A stretch of 64,000 nucleotides of DNA from CAZEJS01 sp964512645 (GTDB lineage: Bacteria; Actinomycetota; Geothermincolia; Fen-727; Anoxymicrobiaceae): positions 1-64,000 of the forward strand of contig CAZEJS010000006.1 of the NCBI GenBank assembly GCA_964512645.1, in the 5' to 3' direction. A program made the translations under genes and the position numbers. Below the pieces are notes generated by a model. It was given only the letters and a program-made list of their open reading frames with translations, ran no database searches and was not told the DNA's origin. This document shows positions 8,171 to 17,052 of the stretch, piece after piece; position 1 is the stretch's first letter; each line of letters begins with the position of its first letter.

Positions 8171-9595
8171 TCAGGAACTCCCGCCTGAACGGGCGGATTC
8201 CGCCGTGCCGCCGGCGCCAACGCCGCGTGCAACCGCATGTGCCGCGCCGCGGGTCTTTCTGCCGCGGGTCGCCAGGAGAAAGAACAGCAGCGCGAGGAGC
8301 GGTGCCAGCGCCAGCATCTCCCAGGGGTAGTTGTTGACGACGTCGGTGAGCGCGTACGTCCAGACCTTCTCGGCGAGAAACCAGCTTTCCCCGTTGGCGC
8401 TCTTGATGACGATCTTGTCGAACTGGGTGCCGGTGTGGACTTCGCCGGGCGACCCCTCTAACGGGAACTGCCCGTTCACCTTCTCCGTGAAGTAGTGGTA
8501 GCAGGCGCGCCAGTCGTACGTTTTCCAGAGCTGGGCCCCGGCGCCGCCGGTTATGATAGTCCAGACCATTTCGTCGTCCGCGTTGCGCTTCATCGCCTCG
8601 TTGGTGGCGAGGTCGCCCGGCATGTCCCATATGTCGAGGTCGAAAGTGTGCAGGTGCGAGCCGATGACGTAGCTGACCTCGAACTTGCTGCAGAGCTCCT
8701 TGAGCCTCCTGGCGTTGGCGCGGTCTTTCAGGTACTCGCTCCAGGGAATATTGACGTCTTTGTGGCGGGTGTCCCGGTGTCCCTTGAAGGCGGGGACATG
8801 CATGAACACGTTGCAGTACCGGTACGGCATGCTCTTCACGAGCTCCGACTCGAACCACTTCATCTGGGGAGGTTCGATGCGGACCTGCCCAGAGTCGTCG
8901 AGCATGATGAAGTAGTCCTTGCCCACCGTGAACGAGTAGAAGCGCCGGCCGAAAATCCTGCTGTAGACGTCGGACGGGGAAGCCTTCGCGTCGTGATTGC
9001 CGGGAATGGCCACGAACGGGACCTTCAGTCTCCGGGCCTGCTCGAAGAACATCCGGTACTGGACCTCGTTCCCGCTGATGGTGAGGTCGCCGTTCGCTAC
9101 CGCGAACAGGATCCTGTCTTTCAGGGCCTCGTTGATCTTTCTCTTCAGGTTGAGAACCGCCCGGTCCCGCTCGTCCGGCGTCATGCGCTCGCCCCCACGC
9201 GCCCGGGCAAGGTCGGCTTCAAGGCTCCGCAGGCGCAGTCCTGTCCTCTCGTTCTTCCTGTTGATGTGGTCGACGAGCCTGCCGAATGTGCGGACCGAGT
9301 TGTGTACGTCCCCGAACACCGCGATGGAATACCCCTCGCTGCTGTCGGGGTCGCCGGTGTCGAAGAACAGCCTCTTCTGCGCCTGGTAGGCACGCCCGAT
9401 CCTGGCGAGCTGGGTGACGTTCCAGTTCACAGGTGGAGCGGGAAGCACCGAGACCGCGTAGACCTTCGCCGACGTAGCGAGCACGATCAAGGCGATGACG
9501 ATGGTCGTGGACGCTACGAGAAGCGCCGACTCCCGGCCCCTCGGACCGGGCGCCCCCCTTTCTTCTGCTTCTTTTCGCAAGGTAATGCGCTTCAT
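8171..9595 (-). CDS. membrane-anchored calcineurin-like metallophosphoesterase
   Basis: A 474-residue protein with an N-terminal helix ('LLVASTTIVIALIVLATSA'), an extracytoplasmic catalytic domain and a C-terminal helix ('MLALAPLLALLFFLL'). The metal ligands of the calcineurin fold appear in order: GDVH (about residue 94), 'ANGDLTIS', 'IPGNHD', 'FMHVPA' and 'GSHLHTF'. The family hydrolyses phosphomonoesters or diesters using a dinuclear metal centre; the substrate is unknown. It has a Gly/Ala-rich C-terminal tail. It precedes no partner on the same strand within 75 bases other than the lipoprotein at 9672 upstream, with which it may be co-transcribed. Confidence 0.8.
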   Translation of the reverse strand: MKRITLRKEAEERGAPGPRGRESALLVASTTIVIALIVLATSAKVYAVSVLPAPPVNWNVTQLARIGRAYQAQKRLFFDTGDPDSSEGYSIAVFGDVHNSVRTFGRLVDHINRKNERTGLRLRSLEADLARARGGERMTPDERDRAVLNLKRKINEALKDRILFAVANGDLTISGNEVQYRMFFEQARRLKVPFVAIPGNHDAKASPSDVYSRIFGRRFYSFTVGKDYFIMLDDSGQVRIEPPQMKWFESELVKSMPYRYCNVFMHVPAFKGHRDTRHKDVNIPWSEYLKDRANARRLKELCSKFEVSYVIGSHLHTFDLDIWDMPGDLATNEAMKRNADDEMVWTIITGGAGAQLWKTYDWRACYHYFTEKVNGQFPLEGSPGEVHTGTQFDKIVIKSANGESWFLAEKVWTYALTDVVNNYPWEMLALAPLLALLFFLLATRGRKTRGAAHAVARGVGAGGTAESARSGGSS

Positions 9596-9671
9596 GTTCT
9601 ATCGCGCGCGGCGCCGTCGCCCGGGGGCGCTCCCGGCGCATGACAACCGCGAGCCGGCAGAGACCCCGCCG

Positions 9672-10412
9672 TCAGGATGCCGGCCGGTACAGCGGATAGA
9701 CCCTGTACCAGGTCGTCCCGGCCTGGATATCCAACCCGACGTACCGCTGCGTCGATTCCCACTTCTTGAGTGCGACGAACGGCTTGCCGTCAAGCTCGAT
9801 CGTCTTCCTCCCCGCGGCCGCTTCCTCGAGCTTTTCCGGTCCGGGGACGAGAGAGGCGATGTCGGGAGGTGGGACCTGCGGGTTCTCCGGCGCCCTGGAT
9901 TCCCTGGACACGTACAGGTAGCCCCTGTCGGGGATGTAGACACGGAGGCCATCGACCGGGAACTCCATGATTGCCCGGCGCGTATCCGCGAAGGCAGGCA
10001 CGTCGGCCATGTAATTACTGACGACTTTCTTCTGATCCACGAGGTTGACGGCGATGGTGGAGGTCACACCGTCCATAACCTTTCTATTGCGATAATCGTT
10101 CTCGAGTTCGAAGAAGCCCATGTCCTCGATCTTCCTCAGGAGTTCGTCCAGGGAATCCTGGTCGAGCCGGCCCTCGACGAGCAGCAGGACGTGCTTCGTC
10201 TCGTCGGATTTCTTGACCACTCTGCCGTCGCCGTACAGCGTGAAAAGCGCGGCGCCGTCCAGCCACGGGGTGGGCAGTCCGCCACTGGAGCTCACCTCGA
10301 CCACGACATTGGTCGGAGCGCTGTCGTAGGCCAGCTCGACGTTTTCCGAGCATCCCGCCACCAGTACGGCGAGCGCCATCGCAAGGGCGAGCGCCATAGA
10401 TATCGCGCGCAT
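9672..10412 (-). CDS. exported lipoprotein of unknown function
   Basis: A lipoprotein of 246 residues with signal peptide and lipobox 'VLVAGC'. The mature domain looks mixed alpha/beta: 'FTLYGDGRVVK' and a 'LDELLRKIEDMGFFEL' helix recall the small extracellular domains in which a G-D-G-x-V strand is followed by a helix; the second half has 'GLRVYIPDRGYLYV' and 'WYRVYPLYRP'. No catalytic motif seen. Start ATG 10412 is preceded by GGAGG at spacing about 6. GTG 10424 is a less likely start. It lies upstream of the phosphoesterase on the same strand. Confidence 0.65.
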   Translation of the reverse strand: MRAISMALALAMALAVLVAGCSENVELAYDSAPTNVVVEVSSSGGLPTPWLDGAALFTLYGDGRVVKKSDETKHVLLLVEGRLDQDSLDELLRKIEDMGFFELENDYRNRKVMDGVTSTIAVNLVDQKKVVSNYMADVPAFADTRRAIMEFPVDGLRVYIPDRGYLYVSRESRAPENPQVPPPDIASLVPGPEKLEEAAAGRKTIELDGKPFVALKKWESTQRYVGLDIQAGTTWYRVYPLYRPAS

Positions 10413-10495
10413 CTCTTCCTCCACTCCTCGAGGCCGGTGACAACAGCGTATGGCCTGCGGGTCTCTCAGTCAAAGTGTCCGCGCCCACGCGCCTT

Positions 10496-12802
10496 TCAGG
10501 CCGGGCACGGTTCTTCCCCCGCGGGGAGCGTGAAGTGGAAGGCCGCGCCCCGGCCCGGCTCGGATTCCGCCCACACCTTCCCTCCGTGCAGCTCGACGAT
10601 CTTCTTCACCAGGGTGAGCCCGACCCCGGTGCTGTCGGCGTCCCTTTCCGGGTCAAGGCACTGAAAGAGGCCGAAGATCTGCTCGTGGTAGCGGGGGTCT
10701 ATGCCCGGGCCGTCGTCCGACACTGAAACGCGCCAGAAATCGCCGTCGCGCGTGCTGGATACGGTGACATGCCCACCGGGGTGGTCCATGTACTTGACCG
10801 CGTTGCCGATGAGGTTGGCGAACACCTGGCCCATGCGGGTCCTCTCGCAGGTGACGCGCGGAAGCCCCTCTTCCACATCGACGGTGACGTCACCGAGCGG
10901 ACCCAGCAGCTCGATCGCTTCGCGGGCCGCCCGGCCCAGGTCGACCGGCTCTTTCGACTCGGTCAGCCGCCCGCTCCTGGAGTACTGGAGGATGCTCTCG
11001 ATCAGGTTTTCCATGCGCCTGGTGCGGTCGAGAAGCAGGTCGAGCTGGTTCCTGCCGGCTTCGTCAAGCACATCGCGGTAGTCCTCGCTTATCCACGTGG
11101 CGAGCGAGCTGATGCCCCGCAGCGGCGCCTTGAGGTCGTGAGAGACCACGTAAGCGAAGTCGGACAGCTCCTTGTTGATTGCGGAAAGCTCCTCGTTCAA
11201 CCTCTCGGTCTGCTGCTCGGCCCGGCGGCGCTCGGTGACGTCGCGGCCGGCGATGACGATGTACTCGCTTCCGGCGAAAAGGATGTGGCTGATGCGGGCC
11301 TCGACGGGGAACGAGGCTCCGTCCCTGTGAATCGCGGATATCTCGATGCTGTACGTCTCCATTACCCGCGAGACATCGAAGAGCTCCTTCCACCCCTCCA
11401 GCGGGAAGTTGCGCGTGATGTCCCAGATGTCGAGGTCCAGCATCTCCTCCGGCGAATAGCCGAACGCCAGCCCCGCGGCCTCGTTGGCGTATGCTATGCG
11501 CCCGTCGGCGTTCACCCGCACCACCTGGTCAAGCACCCGGTCCACCTCGAACTGGGTCAGCCGCAGCCGCTCCTCGGCTTCTTTTCTCTCGGAGATGTCG
11601 GTGGTTGTGCCTTCGAGGTACAGGATACGGCCCCCGGTGTCGCGCACCACGTGGGCGTTGAGCGTGATCCACATGGGCGAGCCGTCGCGCCGCTTGAACC
11701 GCACGTCCATGCCCGCGACCGCCCCGTCCTCGAGGAGCCGGCGTATCACCTCCCCGCGCTCCGCGGGGTCGAAGTACAGGTCTATCGTTCCGTCGGCGAG
11801 TTCTTCATGAAGCCGTTCCGGCGAATCGTACCCGTACATCCTCGCAAACGCGGGGTTGACGCTCTTCAGCTTCCCCTCGAGCGTGCTCTGGAAGATGCCC
11901 TCCGTGGCGTGGTCGAAAATCTGGCGGTAGCGCTCCTCGCTCTCGCGCAGGCTCTCCCGGGCCGCTATGAGCTCGCTCATGTCCCGGCCTATCCCCGCCA
12001 CGTACAGCGGGTTGCCTTCATCGTCCCGGATGAGCGTGGAGCTGAAATGGTAGGGCTTCCTGCTGCCGTCTTTCCTGATGGCTACGGCTTCCAGCGAGGC
12101 CGACCCTTCGGCCATGAGCCTGCCCAGGAACTCCTCCTGCGCCTGCCGGCCCCCGGTGTCGAAGAAGTCGAAGACGGTCATGCCTGCAAGTTCTTCGTCC
12201 GAGTACCCCGAGAGCTCGCTGCAGGCCCTGTTCCACCGGACGAGGAGCCCGCCTTTTTCGACGCTGAGAACGTAGAAGATGTCGTTCAGAGCGTTGCCGA
12301 TGTTGTCGGAGAACTCCTTTTCCTCCCGAAGGGCCCGCGCCATATCCTTCTGGTCGGTGATGTCGGTCAGGATGCCCCTGATTCCCGCCGGGCCGCCGTC
12401 GGCACCGGTTACGAGGGAAGAGTAGATAACGCACGGGAAGGTGGAGCCGTCCTTGCGCCTGGCGAGGTACTCCTCCGAGCCGCCGGTCGAGCGCCCGCCG
12501 GTCATCTCCTCGATCTGCCGGGTGATCCGCTCGTGGTCCACGGGATCGGTGATGTCGACCACGTACACCCCCGGCTCGATATCCCCGGGCCCGTAGCCGA
12601 ACATCTCGCGCCCGCGCGGGTTCACGTAGGTGATCCGGCCTTCGACGTCCACCTCGAAGACGGCCTGGGGCAGGCTCTCGAGGAGCAAGCCGTACGACCG
12701 CTCGCGCTCGAGGAGGTCCGTTTCCTTGCGCTCGAGCTCGGCGGCGCGTGCGAGCAGCCTCTCGTCCGCCGGAGACGTTTCCAGGTCGTGTTTCTCGTTC
12801 AC
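10496..12802 (-). CDS. multi-PAS sensor histidine kinase
   Basis: A 768-residue cytoplasmic kinase with no membrane segment. Four PAS domains follow a short coiled coil: about residues 35-155, 160-285, 290-410 and 415-530. Each ends in a typical PAC tail such as 'GIRGILTDITDQKDMA' and 'LEGTTTDISERKEAEER'. The HisKA box is 'FAYVVSHDLKAPLRG' (His as phosphoacceptor), followed by N-box 'NLIGNAVKYM', G1 'DDGPGI' and G2 'GVGLTLVKKI' for ATP binding. The design is that of cytosolic redox, oxygen or ligand sensors. No response regulator is adjacent, so the partner is unknown. GreA lies upstream on the same strand. Confidence 0.88.
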   Translation of the reverse strand: MNEKHDLETSPADERLLARAAELERKETDLLERERSYGLLLESLPQAVFEVDVEGRITYVNPRGREMFGYGPGDIEPGVYVVDITDPVDHERITRQIEEMTGGRSTGGSEEYLARRKDGSTFPCVIYSSLVTGADGGPAGIRGILTDITDQKDMARALREEKEFSDNIGNALNDIFYVLSVEKGGLLVRWNRACSELSGYSDEELAGMTVFDFFDTGGRQAQEEFLGRLMAEGSASLEAVAIRKDGSRKPYHFSSTLIRDDEGNPLYVAGIGRDMSELIAARESLRESEERYRQIFDHATEGIFQSTLEGKLKSVNPAFARMYGYDSPERLHEELADGTIDLYFDPAERGEVIRRLLEDGAVAGMDVRFKRRDGSPMWITLNAHVVRDTGGRILYLEGTTTDISERKEAEERLRLTQFEVDRVLDQVVRVNADGRIAYANEAAGLAFGYSPEEMLDLDIWDITRNFPLEGWKELFDVSRVMETYSIEISAIHRDGASFPVEARISHILFAGSEYIVIAGRDVTERRRAEQQTERLNEELSAINKELSDFAYVVSHDLKAPLRGISSLATWISEDYRDVLDEAGRNQLDLLLDRTRRMENLIESILQYSRSGRLTESKEPVDLGRAAREAIELLGPLGDVTVDVEEGLPRVTCERTRMGQVFANLIGNAVKYMDHPGGHVTVSSTRDGDFWRVSVSDDGPGIDPRYHEQIFGLFQCLDPERDADSTGVGLTLVKKIVELHGGKVWAESEPGRGAAFHFTLPAGEEPCPA

Positions 12803-12906
12803 CGGGCTTCCTCTGGCTTCCTTTCGCGCCGGCCCCGCGCGCCCGCACCCCGCGGTTCTTCCCGGTGCGCTGGATGGTTGATGTGACCGCCGGGGGTTCG
12901 CGCGCC

Positions 12907-13383
12907 CTACTTGCCTATGGAGACGACCCTGTACCGGCGGACACCGCCGGGGGTTGTGACGGAGACGACGTCACCAGGTCTCGAGTCCATGAGCGCTACG
13001 CCGATGGGGCAGAGGTGGGAGATCTTGCCGTTGTCGGGGTCGGTTTCGGTCGGGCCGACCAGCCTGTACTCGTGCACTTCGCCGCCGCTCTCGGCATCTT
13101 CTATCCGCACCAGGGAACCGACGCCGACCGAGTCTGTGCTTATCTCGCCGTCGTCCACGACCCTGGCCCTGGCAATCAGGCCGGCGACCCCGTTTATCTC
13201 TTTTTCGAGTTTCAGGTACGCCGCCCTGGCTTCGTCGTACTCGGCGTTCTCCGAAAGGTCCCCGTGGGCTACTGCCCTCTTCATCTGCTCGGAGACCTCG
13301 CGCCTGCGGGTCGTCTCCAGGTACTCGAGCTTCTCCTCCAGCGCCTTCATGCCTTCCGACGTTATTACCGGTTCATTTTCCAT
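12907..13383 (-). CDS. greA: transcription elongation factor GreA
   Basis: 158 residues, the normal GreA length. The N-terminal coiled coil contains 'HGDLSENAEYDEAR', whose acidic residues enter the RNA polymerase secondary channel to stimulate cleavage of backtracked RNA. The C-terminal FKBP-like domain ends 'SPRPGDVVSVTTPGGVRRY'-like (here 'SRPGDVVSVTTPGGVRRYRV'). ATG 13383 is preceded by GGGAGAG at a normal distance and gives the standard N-terminus 'MENEPVITSEGMKALEEKL'. It probably rescues arrested polymerase. Confidence 0.93.
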   Translation of the reverse strand: MENEPVITSEGMKALEEKLEYLETTRRREVSEQMKRAVAHGDLSENAEYDEARAAYLKLEKEINGVAGLIARARVVDDGEISTDSVGVGSLVRIEDAESGGEVHEYRLVGPTETDPDNGKISHLCPIGVALMDSRPGDVVSVTTPGGVRRYRVVSIGK

Positions 13384-13620
13384 GGTCTCTCCCGAAAACA
13401 ACAGCGCCCGGCCTCCACCGGGCGGGTCAAGGGTACCATACGGGGGCCCTGCCGTGTGAACCGGCCAACGAGCGGTGTCCGCTGCGTGAGATACAGGCTT
13501 CAGCCCGGAGGCGAACCGCGACCGGCTGGCGGAACCGGCGAAGTGCGCCGGGACCGCCGCCCGGACAGGGGCGCCCCTGCGGGGGACGCTCCCGACGATG
13601 AAGGCAGGGCGAGCCCTCAC

Positions 13621-13722
13621 TCAGCAGCAGCCGGCCACACGGGGCCGCGTCCTTCGACCGTATAGCACCCGCATCAGGACCAGCCTGATGGTGTAAACCG
13701 TTTCTCGCGCTGCTTTCCTCAT
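13621..13722 (-). CDS. possible 33-residue basic peptide
   Basis: In the 540-base gap between greA and the lipoprotein gene at 13925, the minus strand has a short frame from ATG 13722 with GAGGACG about 8 bases upstream. The product is basic with a hydrophobic centre ('VYTIRLVLMRVLYG') and ends in Gly-Cys-Cys. It could be a small membrane peptide or chance. The rest of this gap, including the CTATAAGTTAAG stretch near 13799, has no other gene that I can support. Confidence 0.25.
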   Translation of the reverse strand: MRKAARETVYTIRLVLMRVLYGRRTRPRVAGCC

Positions 13723-13924
13723 CGTATCCGTCCTCGCCCGGGTTCCCCGCCGGCGGCCCGGGCTTCAAGCCCCGGTCCGGCAGTCTCACCGCTGACTCCT
13801 ATAAGTTAAGACGTTGGCGATCCCGGAAAGTTACGGACCGGACAGACTTCAGGCGCCGGCGCTCCAGGGTCCCGCGGTCTGATAGACTCCTTTCGGACTA
13901 TCACCACCGAAAGGAGCGAGACCG

Positions 13925-14530
13925 ATGAGAAAGGCTGTCGTCCTGCTGGTACTCCTGGCGCTGTGCGGGGGCGCGGCCCTGGCGGCGGGGTGCGGCGACG
14001 GTACCGCACAGGCCAGGACGCACATGGAACAGGCAGACCGGCTTTCGAGCGGCATGCGGCTGCTGGCCGACGACGCCGCGTTCGACGTCGCCGGGCTGCT
14101 CGCGGAGCTTGGGGTTGAGGTCAAAGAGAGCGGCACGGTGAACAAGCAGGCTGTCACCGATGCCGCCAACGAACAGCTGGACAGGATAATCGCCAACGGA
14201 GAAAAGGCCAGGAAGGAATATGCCAAGATCCTCGAGCTCGAAGGGGCGGATCCGTACAAGGAGTACGCCAGGGCGCGCATCAAGGCGATAGAGGATACCA
14301 TCAAGGTCCTCGAGCCCGTAGGCAAGCTGCTCGAGGAGATCGGCAGTCCGGGTAACACCGCATCGATAGGGGCCACGGTGACAGAGTGGGCGAAGGCGAA
14401 CGCCCGCGTCGCGGTCCGCGCTGTGAAGGCTTTCGCGAGCTGGCGCAGCGCCGCCCAGGTCAGGGAAAAGAACAACCTCGGGCCCGAACAGGAGCCGGCC
14501 GGGGACACGAGCCCGGGGACGGCGCCCTGA
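13925..14530 (+). CDS. exported helical lipoprotein
   Basis: A 201-residue lipoprotein with signal peptide and lipobox 'ALAAGC'. The mature part is almost wholly alpha-helical and rich in Ala, Glu and Lys, with heptad-like stretches ('ANEQLDRIIANGEKARKEYA', 'KAIEDTIKVLEPVGKLLEEI'), so it likely forms a helical bundle outside the membrane. No family was recognised. It resembles in style the helical exported protein at 18741. ATG 13925 has AGGAG at spacing about 8. It converges on the surface-protein gene at 14544 with a gap of 13 bases. Confidence 0.65.
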   Translation: MRKAVVLLVLLALCGGAALAAGCGDGTAQARTHMEQADRLSSGMRLLADDAAFDVAGLLAELGVEVKESGTVNKQAVTDAANEQLDRIIANGEKARKEYAKILELEGADPYKEYARARIKAIEDTIKVLEPVGKLLEEIGSPGNTASIGATVTEWAKANARVAVRAVKAFASWRSAAQVREKNNLGPEQEPAGDTSPGTAP

Positions 14531-14543
14531 GAACGGCGCGGGT

Positions 14544-16778
14544 TCAGATGGGGCCGAGTGGGGTGGACTGGTCCTGGGCCCAGCGGTAGACGAGGCCGTC
14601 GTCGGTGTCGGCGCCGAGCACGAGCATCGCCTCGGGCGAGAGGCCGGAGACGCGGTCGGTCCAGGGGGCCGGGCCGTACTCGATGATGGAAGCGCAGACC
14701 CGTCTCCCGGTGGCGGGGTTCATCACGATCAGCCTCTTCCTGTAGTACCAGTCCTTGGAGGCCAGCACCGCCTGGCCGTGCAGGTCGGTGTAGTTCCAGC
14801 GCATGCACACGTAGAAGCGCTCGTCCTCCACGGGGGCGGCCTTGCCCCAGGCCCCGAAGCCGGAGCCCCCGCCCTCCTCCCACGCCATCCCGTTCTGCGC
14901 CTCGGGGGGAGTCCGGGAGATGGCGTAGTGCGTGGCAGCAGGCTCCCGGCTGGCGGTCAGGCAGAGGTGCTGCTCGCGCCCGACCTTCCCGGAGTAGGCG
15001 GGTAGCGGGACCCCCTCGAGCTCTTGCGCCCCCGCGGTCACGTTGTAGGGCCCGTAGCCGATGGCGCAGGAACCGCCGGTCCAGCCGCGGTAGTCGAAGT
15101 ACATCGGGCGTTCCGCCACCACCGGCTGGTCGGAAACGATCACCGCGGAGAAGTCGCTGGCGGCGCTCTCGCCGGCGCCGAGTTTGTCCGCCGGGCAGAC
15201 CGTCGTCCGGCTGTTCGGGCCGACGGACAGGCGGTCCCTTACGGTGGCGCCGTCGCCGCGCATGTAGGTTACGGAGACGTCGGCCTGAGCACCACCGGGG
15301 TTCTGAACGGTCAGGTAGGGCACGAAGCCCGGCCTGGTGGTTCCCTCGGCGAAGTAGAACGACGTGGAAGACCAGGTGGCGCCCATCACGTCGGTCCCTC
15401 CCGTCCAGGCCCCTCCGTACAGGAAGTACATCGGCCGCTCGGCGACTATCTCCCGGTCCGACATCACCACGGTCGAGAAGTCGTGCAGCGTGTCGTCGCC
15501 GGTGCCCAGCCTGTCGCGGGGGTTCACCGTGGCACGCGAGCGGGGGGGCACCGCAACCCGGTCGGTGTCCGAGCTGCCGTCCGCTTTCAAGTACTTGAGC
15601 GTAACGTCGGCCGGTACGCCGGACGGGTTCTGTATGCAGAAGTACGGCTCGAACCCCGGCCGCACCGTACCTTCCGAGAAGTAGAAGACGGACGACGGCG
15701 CGGCGGCGCCCATGACGTCGTGGCCCCCGGTCCAGGCACCGTGGTAATCGAAGTACATCGGCCTCTCGACCACCACGTCCCGGCTCGAGGTCGCTTTCGT
15801 GGAGAAGTCGTGGGCCGCATCGTCCCCGGTTCCCAGCTTCGCCCGGGGCATCACCGTTGCCCGCGAGTAAGGCGCGACCGGCACCCGTTCCGACGTCGAG
15901 GCGCCGTCGCCTTTCATGTACGTAAGCGTGACAACTGCCTGGCGCCCGTAGGGGTTCAAGATGCAGAAATAGGTGTCGAAGCCGGGCCGCACTGTCCCCT
16001 CCGCGAAGTACCAGTCCTTCCCGGCGGCTTCAGCCCCCAGTACGGCGGAGCCTCCCGTCCAGCTCCCCCCTCCCAGGGGCGAGTAGTCGAAGTACATCGG
16101 GCGTTCGGCCACCACCTGCTGCCCGTTGGAGCAGGTGACCACGGTGGAAAAGTCGTGGGCGGCGGAGTTTCCAGTGCCCAGCACGTCCGCGGGGTGCACC
16201 GTCGCCCGCGACGACGGGGCGATGTGGATCTTCTGGTTTTTCGTCCTGCCCGTCCCGGTGAGGTAGGTCAGGGTCACGGCGGCGGTTTCGCCGCCGGGGT
16301 TCTGGACCGTGAGGTAGGTGTCGAAGCCCGGACGCGCGGTGCCTTCGGCGAAAAACCAGTTCCTGGAGGCGCCACGGGTTACGGTGAACCCCCCCGGCAG
16401 GGTTCCGGTCTGCCCGTCGGGGTTGCGGACGCTCAGGTCCCACGGCCCGGCGGACGCGCCCAGCGGGATGGCGAAAGAGCACGTCAGCCTGTCGGTGGAG
16501 ACCGGAACGACGCCGGCCGCGGATATGCTTTCCTCGCCGGTCCTGTGGAGCCAGACGGCGGGGGTTCCGGAGAAACCGGACCCGGCAAGGTTGCCTACGT
16601 TCACCGAGCTCCCGCTTGCCCCGGTGGAAGGGTCGATCGCGGTTACGACGGGCGGCCCCGCCGCCGCGGCGACCGCCGGGAGTGGGAAGGCGAGCGGGAC
16701 CAGCGCGATCGCGAGGGCCAGCATCAGCACGTGCGCCCTTGGCGGGCGCCTCGCCGCCCCTCCCCGTGTCCTCTTCAT
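14544..16778 (-). CDS. exported repeat surface protein (4 repeats plus C-terminal domain)
   Basis: A 744-residue secreted protein. A signal peptide (about residues 18-40) is followed by an IPT/TIG-like domain ('VVTAIDPSTGASGSSVNV' to 'GGFTV'), then four tandem copies of a roughly 105-residue module starting 'NWFFAEGTARPGFDTYLTVQ', 'WYFAEGTVRPGFDTYFCIL', 'FYFSEGTVRPGFEPYFCIQ' and 'FYFAEGTTRPGFVPYLTVQ', each with 'VTLTYMKGDG' and ending 'VVAERPMYFDYxGxWTGG'. The last 160 residues differ: 'RLIVMNPATGRRV' and 'DRVSGLSPEAMLVLG' recall a double-psi barrel (RlpA-like) fold, which is a guess. ATG 16778 has GGAGG at spacing about 6. Likely a cell-wall or surface adhesin, with relatives at 22784, 34919 and 50885. 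Confidence 0.7.
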   Translation of the reverse strand: MKRTRGGAARRPPRAHVLMLALAIALVPLAFPLPAVAAAAGPPVVTAIDPSTGASGSSVNVGNLAGSGFSGTPAVWLHRTGEESISAAGVVPVSTDRLTCSFAIPLGASAGPWDLSVRNPDGQTGTLPGGFTVTRGASRNWFFAEGTARPGFDTYLTVQNPGGETAAVTLTYLTGTGRTKNQKIHIAPSSRATVHPADVLGTGNSAAHDFSTVVTCSNGQQVVAERPMYFDYSPLGGGSWTGGSAVLGAEAAGKDWYFAEGTVRPGFDTYFCILNPYGRQAVVTLTYMKGDGASTSERVPVAPYSRATVMPRAKLGTGDDAAHDFSTKATSSRDVVVERPMYFDYHGAWTGGHDVMGAAAPSSVFYFSEGTVRPGFEPYFCIQNPSGVPADVTLKYLKADGSSDTDRVAVPPRSRATVNPRDRLGTGDDTLHDFSTVVMSDREIVAERPMYFLYGGAWTGGTDVMGATWSSTSFYFAEGTTRPGFVPYLTVQNPGGAQADVSVTYMRGDGATVRDRLSVGPNSRTTVCPADKLGAGESAASDFSAVIVSDQPVVAERPMYFDYRGWTGGSCAIGYGPYNVTAGAQELEGVPLPAYSGKVGREQHLCLTASREPAATHYAISRTPPEAQNGMAWEEGGGSGFGAWGKAAPVEDERFYVCMRWNYTDLHGQAVLASKDWYYRKRLIVMNPATGRRVCASIIEYGPAPWTDRVSGLSPEAMLVLGADTDDGLVYRWAQDQSTPLGPI

Positions 16779-17052
16779 GTTAGCCTCCAACTCGGACACC
16801 AGGCCATTTTCGCTCGACCTCCACAACGACCTACGATTTTGACTGCGTGCGTCCGACAGCGGTTCCGGGCCCGCTCTTCCGGTTTCTCGGCGCAGGGCGC
16901 GGACTCCTTCCGCCGGGGACGCCGTGGCGGGCGGCCCGTGCTAGGATAACACCGTCAGGAGCGCGTCCGGCGAACCGGGCGAGGCCTGGCGGCGTCGGAG
17001 GGATGAAGGAACGACCGCGGGTGTGAAGAAGGACCGCGGGGAAGGAGGACCG

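Noticed and set aside
10769..12886. Long plus-strand frame of 705 residues
   Set aside because: It is antisense to the multi-PAS histidine kinase, whose domains are clear. Long antisense frames are common in high-GC DNA.
13427..13789. 120-residue minus-strand frame between greA and the lipoprotein gene
   Set aside because: Composition resembles non-coding GC-rich DNA and no motif is seen. The 33-residue frame inside the gap is kept only at low confidence.
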